Assembly: GCA_035997045.1 (NCBI GenBank)
Contig: DASYIY010000045.1
Span: 1 to 18,733, forward strand
Direction: 5' to 3'
DNA length: 18,733 bases
From: VRUE01 sp035997045
GTDB taxonomy: Bacteria > Actinomycetota > Thermoleophilia > Solirubrobacterales > 70-9
This document shows, piece after piece, positions 13,697 through 18,733 of the stretch. Under the pieces are notes generated by a model. The model saw only the letters and a program-made list of their open reading frames with translations. It ran no database searches and was not told the DNA's origin. Positions within the stretch are counted from its first letter, which is position 1. Each line of letters starts with the position of its first letter. The translations under genes were made by a program, and so were the position numbers.

Positions 13697-14746
13697 GTGT
13701 CCGTAAGGCTGAGATTGATCGGCGCGCTTGCCGTTGTCGGCGCTTTACTTATTGCCCCGGCCAGTTCGCAGGCGACTCTTGTCTTTACGCGCAACCCATT
13801 CAGTCCGACTGTCTATGTGGCGAACGACAACGGCTCGTCCGCGCGGAAGCTCGGCGCGGGCTCGAATCCTCGTGTTTCGCCGGATGGGCAGACGGTCGCC
13901 TTCTACCGCATCGGCAAAGGCAATCAGCCGTCTGAATTGATGGTTGCCGCTGCCTCCGACGGCGTAGCGAAAAAGCTGGCGAGCGGATGGCAGGACCCCT
14001 TCGTTTTCACCTGGTCGCCCGACTCGACCACGATCGTCGTGCTGCTCGGCCCTGAGGTCGGCAAGCAGCGCCTGACGTTGATCGACGTGGCCAGCGGCGC
14101 CCAGCGGACGGTGGCCAGGGGCTTCTTCAGCGGCGTCAGCTTCGCACCCAGCGGCGGCCAGCTCGCCTATGGGCGCTCGACCAGCGAATTCGGCTCCAAG
14201 AGCGACATCTACAGACTCGACATCCTCCCCCCGGGGGCGATGAGTGTTGCCGCCGAACAGCCGCAGCGACTGACGACCGATCACCGCTCGTCCAGTCCGC
14301 TCTGGGGGTCCAACGAAACGATCGTCTTCGTCAAGCACCTCGGCGAAAAGACCCGCAAGTACGGCCCCAAGAACGACCTCTTCCTGATCAATCCGAACGG
14401 CAAGCGGGTCAAGCGGCTGACCAACACCAAGGTCGAGCCGCTGCTCTCCGGCCTCAGCCCGACCGAGTGGTCTGCAAGCGGCAACCAACTGCTGACTGAG
14501 TTCGGCGGCCAGGACACGACCTATGCGGTCACGGTCAATCCGAAGACCGGCGCGGAACGGGCGCTGACCAAGGAACGCGAGGTCGGCTTCGTCGGCACCG
14601 CGCTCTCCAAGGACGGCAAGCTCGTGCTCGGCAGCCTCGGCGGCTTCGAACCCGGGCCGGGCCACAAGGTCGTCACAATTCCTTACTCGGGCGGCAAGCC
14701 CAAGGTGCTCGCCAACAACGCTTCCGAAGCCGACTGGAGTCGCTGA
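13697..14746 (+). CDS. Secreted TolB-like (PD40) beta-propeller protein
   Basis: A 349-residue exported protein. Residues 1-27 are a signal peptide (LRLIGALAVVGALLIAPASSQA). The rest is a beta-propeller of WD40-like/PD40 blades, each with an xWSPDG-type turn: NPRVSPDGQTVAFY, FTWSPDSTTIVVL, VSFAPSGGQLAYG, SPLWGSNETIVFV, TEWSASGNQLLTEF and TALSKDGKLVLGS. Six such units are visible, consistent with a complete propeller. Such domains usually bind proteins or ligands rather than catalyse; no active site is seen and no Tol-Pal genes are nearby, so this should not be called TolB itself. The cupin gene starts 2 bp after its stop, so the two are probably co-transcribed. Confidence 0.82.
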   Translation: MSVRLRLIGALAVVGALLIAPASSQATLVFTRNPFSPTVYVANDNGSSARKLGAGSNPRVSPDGQTVAFYRIGKGNQPSELMVAAASDGVAKKLASGWQDPFVFTWSPDSTTIVVLLGPEVGKQRLTLIDVASGAQRTVARGFFSGVSFAPSGGQLAYGRSTSEFGSKSDIYRLDILPPGAMSVAAEQPQRLTTDHRSSSPLWGSNETIVFVKHLGEKTRKYGPKNDLFLINPNGKRVKRLTNTKVEPLLSGLSPTEWSASGNQLLTEFGGQDTTYAVTVNPKTGAERALTKEREVGFVGTALSKDGKLVLGSLGGFEPGPGHKVVTIPYSGGKPKVLANNASEADWSR

Positions 14747-14748
14747 CG

Positions 14749-15120
14749 ATGGCCGGGTTCACGATCAAGCATCGCGACGAGTTCGAGTCGATGGAGGGGT
14801 CGGGGGACTCGACCTGGCGCCTGGCCCGCAAGGCGCTCGGCACCTCGACCTTCGGCTTCAACCTGGTCGAAGTCGATCCCGGCGGCCAGATTCCCGAGCA
14901 CGATGAGGCCGAGAGCGGCCAGGTCGAGCTCTACGTCGTGCTCGAGGGCGAGGCGGTCCTGCGGATCGACGGGGAGGACCACCCGGCGCCGGCCGGCACC
15001 TTCGCCTCGATCGAGCCGCCGGTCAGCCGCACGATCCTCAACCGCTCCGAGGGTCCGGTGACCGCCCTGCTGGTCGGCGTTCACCCGGCCGGCGAGTTCC
15101 AGCCATCAGGCTGGGCCTAG
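14749..15120 (+). CDS. Small cupin-fold protein
   Basis: A 123-residue single-domain cupin. The core is VEVDPGGQIPEHDEAESGQVELYVVLEGEAVLRIDGE followed by PAPAGTFASIEPPVSRTILN, matching cupin motifs 1 and 2. Of the metal ligands, H in IPEHDE and E in QVELY are present. Motif 2 has no histidine at the usual place (SRTIL), so metal binding may be incomplete and the protein may act as a small-molecule sensor or an isomerase-like enzyme. It follows the propeller gene after 2 bp. The long hydrophilic loop EHDEAESGQ resembles cupins that bind carbohydrates, but I cannot assign a ligand. Confidence 0.82.
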   Translation: MAGFTIKHRDEFESMEGSGDSTWRLARKALGTSTFGFNLVEVDPGGQIPEHDEAESGQVELYVVLEGEAVLRIDGEDHPAPAGTFASIEPPVSRTILNRSEGPVTALLVGVHPAGEFQPSGWA

Positions 15121-15178
15121 GCTTCGGACTGGTGCCGATTTTGTCCCTATTTGCAGGGAAACGAGAATTTGTGGCGAC

Positions 15179-15258
15179 GGCGGCTCTGGCCGCCCTATAA
15201 TTCTGCGACTCGTCAACCCGTCGCGCGCCCGCTCGAAGAAGGCGTGGAAACCGGGAGG
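15179..15258 (+). promoter_or_regulatory. Glutamate synthase promoter: TATAAT -10, adjacent GC palindrome, strong ribosome site
   Basis: A perfect TATAAT lies at 15196-15201, unusual in such GC-rich DNA. One base upstream is an inverted repeat GGCGGC-TCTG-GCCGCC (15179-15194), which could be an operator or the end of the cupin transcript. No good -35 is seen at 16-18 bp; TTGTGG at 15169 is 21 bp away, suggesting activator dependence. GGGAGG at 15253-15258 is 5 nt before the ATG, so this gene has a leader of about 55 nt. Confidence 0.6.
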
Positions 15259-15263
15259 TCAGC

Positions 15264-18200
15264 ATGTCCAACACCCAGTCCCGTGAGCTTCACGGTGAGG
15301 GCGGTCCCGTCCGCTACTCGCCAGAGCGTGCCTACCGGCCGCTTGTCTCGCCGCCCAGCGTCGAAGACAAGGATGCCTGTGCGATCTACGCCTCGGTCCG
15401 CAAGGACGCGACGCCGAGCCACGCGCCGATCGCCCTGGCGATCCCGGCCCTGCAGAAAATGCTCCACCGCGCCGGCAACGTCGACGGCGAGGGCGACGGC
15501 TGCGGCCTGCTACTCGACCTTCCCCGCAAGATCTGGGCCGAGGAGGTCCGCTCCGGCGGCCACGACCCCTCCCTGACCCTCGACGACGCCTTCGCCGTCG
15601 CCCACATCTTCGTCGAGCGCTCGCAGGACCTCGAGCGGATCCAGCACGACGCCCGCGAGTTGCTCGGCAACGGCGGCTTCCGCATCCTCGCCGAGCGGAT
15701 CGGCGTCGTCGACTCGCCTGCCCTCGGTCCGACCGCGCGCGAGGAGGAGCCCCACTTCTGGCAGCTCGCGGGCCTCGTCGCCGACGCCTCGCGCCGCGAC
15801 CGCGTCCTCTTCGACCTGCTGATCGAGCTCGAGCAGCGCCTCGATGTCCACGTCCCGTCCTTCTCGGCGACGACCTGTGTCTACAAGGTGATGGGCGCGC
15901 CGAAGATCCTCGGCGAGTACTACCCCGACCTGCGCGACGAGCGCTTCGAGACGATCGGCAGCTTCGGCCACAACCGCTACTCGACCAACACCTGGCCCTC
16001 CTTCAAGCGCGTCCAGCCATTCTCGGTCCTCGGCCACAACGGCGAGATCAACACGATCGCCCAGCTGCGCCAGGAGGCGAAGATGCTCGGCGTGCCGATC
16101 CGCACCGGTGGCTCGGACTCGCAAGACCTCAACCGCACGATCGACACCCTGGTCAGCCGCGACGGCCTCAGCCTCGCCGAGGCGATGGAGATGGTGGTGC
16201 CGCCGATCGTCGAAGAGATCCGCCGCATGCCGGCCGAGCTGCACCGCTTCTACATGTACCTGCACCAGGCGATGGGGCCGTTCGCGCAGGGGCCGGTGGC
16301 GCTGATCGCCCGCCATTCCGGCGAATGCGTCTTCTCCTCCGACGCGCTTGGCCTGCGGCCGCTCTGGCAGGTCGAGACCACCGACGACTACGTCTTCAGC
16401 TCCGAGCCGGGCGTCGTCCCGGTCAGCTCGATGGTCTCCGAGCCCAAGCCGCTCGCCCCCGGCGAGAAGGCGCTGGTGACGATCGACCGCGAGCGCAAGC
16501 GCTCGACCCTGCACCCCCACGACGCGATGCTGCGCATCGTCCGCGCCAGCTGGCTGCGCCGCAACGGGGCCGAGGATGCCGCCGCCTACGACCGTGCCCT
16601 GGAGACGGGTGGGCCACTGGAAGGCGAGGAGGTGCCGGGCTACTCCGACGCTGGGCCCGAGGAGCCGGTCAAGGTCACCGACCGCGTCCTCGCCGGCTTC
16701 GGCTGGCAGCGCGACGACGTCAAATTGGTCCAGCAGATGGCCTCCAACGGTTCCGAGCCGGTCGGCTCGCTGGGCTACGACGGGCCGCTCGCGGCGCTCT
16801 CGCCCGAGCGCCAGAACCTCGCCGACTACTTCAAGGAGACGGTCGCCGTCGTCACCAACCCGGCGATCGACCGCGAACGCGAGATGGAGCACTTCTCCAC
16901 CCGCACGATCTTCGGCCGCCGCCCCTCGATCGACGCCGCCGGCGAGGACACCGGCACGATCGAGACCGCCTTCCCCGTGATCCTCGGCGGTCACCACGGC
17001 CTCGCGCCGCTCTCAGACAAGGCCTATCGCAAGATCGCCCGCGAGCACCGCACCTACCTGCTCGAGGACCTCTGGGAGGAGTTCCGCGGTCGCGCCGACG
17101 TCGTCGACATCTCGCTGCTCGAGTCCGAGACCACGCGGGGCGCGATCGAGCGGATCAAGCAGGAGGCGGTGAAGAAAGTCCGCGACGGCGCCGAGCTGCT
17201 GGTGCTCACCGACCGCACCGTCTATGACGCGGATCGGCGGTTCCTCGACCCGCACCTCGCCACCTCCGCCGTCGACCAGGCGCTGAAGAGCTTCAAGGTC
17301 GAGCCCGGCGAGGAGAACCTGCGTCGCCGCTGCGGCATCGTCCTGCGCTCGGCGGCGATCCGCAATGTCCATGACACGATGCTCGCCCTCGGCCTCGGCG
17401 CCAACGGCGTCTGCCCATACACGATGGTCGAAGTCGTCTGCGTCGAGGACTACGAGAGCAACGTCTCCAACCTCTGCGACGCGCTCGAGAAGGGGATCGA
17501 GAAAGTGATCTCGACGATCGGGATCCACGAGGTGCGCGGCTACGCGCGCCAGTTCTCCTCGATCGGGGTCAAGCCCGAGCTGGCGGAGATCTTCCTCACC
17601 GACGCCTTCGGCGCCTCGGAGTCGGGCGGCGTCGGCTTCACCAAGCTCGACGAGGACACCAACGAGCGTGCCCGCATTCTCGCCGGCGACGAAGACGCGA
17701 AACCGGCGAAGACCTTTCGCTTCTACCCCAAGGTTTACAAGGCGGCGATCGCCACCGCCAACGGCACCGGCAGCTACGAGGAGTACTCGGAGAAGGTGCG
17801 CGATCTCGAGCAGCAGAGCCCGATCTCGATGCGCCACATCATGGGGCTGAAGGGGGACCGGGAGCCGGTCGACCCGGCCAATGTCGACGCCGGCGTCGGC
17901 CGCCACGACTACCCCGTGGTGATCTCCTCGATGAGCTTCGGCTCGCAGTCCGAGCCCGCCTTCCGCGCCTACGCCGAGGCGGCGAAGTCGATCAACGTGC
18001 TCTGCGTCAACGGCGAGGGTGGCGAGATCCGCGACATGTACGGCAACTACCGCAAGTGGCGCGGCCAGCAGGTCGCCTCGGGGCGCTTCGGCGTCTCGGC
18101 GGAGATGCTCAACTCGTCCTATCTGGCCGAGATCAAGATCGGCCAGGGTGCCAAGCCCGGCGAGGGCGGTCACCTGCCCGGCAAGAAGGTCTCGGAGAAG

Positions 18201-18733
18201 GTCGCCGCCGCCCGTAACGCGGCGCCCGGCACCGACCTGATCTCGCCCTCCAACAACCACGACCTCTACTCGATCGAGGATCTGGCCGAGCTGATCGACG
18301 AGCTGAAGACGGTCAACCCCGACGTCCGCGTCTCGGTCAAGGTGCCGGTGGTGCCGAACATCGGCACGATCGGCCTCGGCATCGCCAAGGCGGGCGCCGA
18401 CATCATCACCCTCTCGGGCTTCGAGGGCGGCACCGGCGCCGCCCGCCAGCATGCGCTGCGCCACGTCGGCCTGCCCTCCGACATCGGCACCCGCGCCGTG
18501 CACAGGGCGCTGATGGAGGCCGGCATTCGCAACCGGGTCGAGATCTGGGCCGACGGCGGCTACCGTCACGGCCACGACATCGTCAAGCTGCACTGCCTCG
18601 GCGCCAACCGGGTCGGCTTCGGCACCCTGGCGATGGTCAGCCTCGGCTGCACGATCTGCCGCGGCTGCCAGCTCGACACCTGTCACGTCGGCATCGCGAC
18701 CCAGATCGAGACGGTCGAGCAGGCCCAGGAGCA
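15264..18733 (+). CDS. gltB: Glutamate synthase large (alpha) subunit, 3' end outside window
   Basis: Transfers glutamine amide nitrogen to 2-oxoglutarate, giving two glutamates; it works with an NAD(P)H-linked small subunit or ferredoxin. 1156 codons are present without a stop; about 350 residues, the GXGXG beta-helix, should lie beyond the edge. Domains in order: a 38-residue propeptide; class II glutamine amidotransferase with nucleophile C39 (DACAIYASV), HNRYSTNT (236-243) and HNGEIN (258-263); a central domain (about 478-810, with GSLGYDGPLAALS and VTNPAID); and an FMN/synthase domain from about 818 with RFGVSAEMLNSSYLAEIKIGQGAKPGEGG. The 3Fe-4S ligands are C1129, C1135 and C1140 in CTICRGCQLDTC, with an additional C1132. 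The sequence after C39 departs from the usual CGVGF. A strong ribosome site precedes the ATG. Confidence 0.93.
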   Translation, partial: MSNTQSRELHGEGGPVRYSPERAYRPLVSPPSVEDKDACAIYASVRKDATPSHAPIALAIPALQKMLHRAGNVDGEGDGCGLLLDLPRKIWAEEVRSGGHDPSLTLDDAFAVAHIFVERSQDLERIQHDARELLGNGGFRILAERIGVVDSPALGPTAREEEPHFWQLAGLVADASRRDRVLFDLLIELEQRLDVHVPSFSATTCVYKVMGAPKILGEYYPDLRDERFETIGSFGHNRYSTNTWPSFKRVQPFSVLGHNGEINTIAQLRQEAKMLGVPIRTGGSDSQDLNRTIDTLVSRDGLSLAEAMEMVVPPIVEEIRRMPAELHRFYMYLHQAMGPFAQGPVALIARHSGECVFSSDALGLRPLWQVETTDDYVFSSEPGVVPVSSMVSEPKPLAPGEKALVTIDRERKRSTLHPHDAMLRIVRASWLRRNGAEDAAAYDRALETGGPLEGEEVPGYSDAGPEEPVKVTDRVLAGFGWQRDDVKLVQQMASNGSEPVGSLGYDGPLAALSPERQNLADYFKETVAVVTNPAIDREREMEHFSTRTIFGRRPSIDAAGEDTGTIETAFPVILGGHHGLAPLSDKAYRKIAREHRTYLLEDLWEEFRGRADVVDISLLESETTRGAIERIKQEAVKKVRDGAELLVLTDRTVYDADRRFLDPHLATSAVDQALKSFKVEPGEENLRRRCGIVLRSAAIRNVHDTMLALGLGANGVCPYTMVEVVCVEDYESNVSNLCDALEKGIEKVISTIGIHEVRGYARQFSSIGVKPELAEIFLTDAFGASESGGVGFTKLDEDTNERARILAGDEDAKPAKTFRFYPKVYKAAIATANGTGSYEEYSEKVRDLEQQSPISMRHIMGLKGDREPVDPANVDAGVGRHDYPVVISSMSFGSQSEPAFRAYAEAAKSINVLCVNGEGGEIRDMYGNYRKWRGQQVASGRFGVSAEMLNSSYLAEIKIGQGAKPGEGGHLPGKKVSEKVAAARNAAPGTDLISPSNNHDLYSIEDLAELIDELKTVNPDVRVSVKVPVVPNIGTIGLGIAKAGADIITLSGFEGGTGAARQHALRHVGLPSDIGTRAVHRALMEAGIRNRVEIWADGGYRHGHDIVKLHCLGANRVGFGTLAMVSLGCTICRGCQLDTCHVGIATQIETVEQAQE

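Noticed and set aside
15144..15162. TCCCT/AGGGA hairpin and a GAAAC that might be half of a GlnR box before gltB
   Set aside because: The stem is only 5 bp without a T tract, and no GTnAC-type partner lies at the correct 6-nt spacing for a GlnR site.
15510..18686. Two very long minus-strand open frames (15510-16997 and 17013-18686) opposite the right end
   Set aside because: They lie antisense to the continuous gltB frame that carries clear amidotransferase, FMN and Fe-S motifs. Their Asp/Val/Arg/Gly-rich composition is the usual artefact of antisense reading in GC-rich codons.

Overview
The window is high-GC, gene-dense actinobacterial-type DNA, most likely from the class Thermoleophilia (Solirubrobacterales-like). 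This placement is inference. It rests on an F420-dependent luciferase-like oxidoreductase, a small secreted protein with the 'PSPAMVVA...ALAGTAYA' leader I associate with that class, strong G/C bias at third codon positions, and several genes whose start codon lies 6-9 nt downstream of a TAnnnT -10 element (leaderless-type starts). I see no tRNA, rRNA, CRISPR array, transposase or phage gene.

Left part (1-2280). The tail of an unidentified gene is followed by an F420-dependent oxidoreductase and an alkyltransferase-like DNA-repair protein that seems to start at CTG inside the oxidoreductase stop. A 68-residue protein converges on it stop to stop. A perfect 13-bp hairpin then separates that gene from a secreted protein carrying a decapeptide array.

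Middle-left (2281-7028). Three minus-strand genes overlap by 1-4 nt: a membrane-anchored cell-wall-binding-repeat-like protein, an 83-residue unknown and a metallo-beta-lactamase-fold hydrolase. They diverge from an acyl-CoA dehydrogenase. The shared 116-bp control region holds two TetR-operator-like sites 31 bp apart. Between the dehydrogenase and a zinc-type cation diffusion facilitator lies a 113-bp nested inverted repeat with perfect 20-bp arms.

Middle-right (7029-13661). After a terminator come an M23 peptidase with a long coiled coil and a Gly/Ser-rich membrane protein. The amino-acid cluster lysA-hom-thrC-thrB follows, with overlapping reading frames: lysine formation from diaminopimelate, then aspartate semialdehyde to homoserine, homoserine to phosphohomoserine (ThrB), and phosphohomoserine to threonine (ThrC).

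Right part (13662-18733). A secreted beta-propeller protein and a cupin form a two-gene unit. An unusually canonical TATAAT promoter then precedes the glutamate synthase large subunit, which runs off the window after at least 1156 codons. It is open from 15264 to the edge, so large minus-strand open frames opposite it (15510-16997, 17013-18686) are shadows.

Most of the window is housekeeping metabolism. The least explained parts are the 5983-6095 nested inverted repeat, the twin operators at 4611-4658, the envelope/hydrolase operon at 2281-4582, and the recurring leaderless promoter layout.
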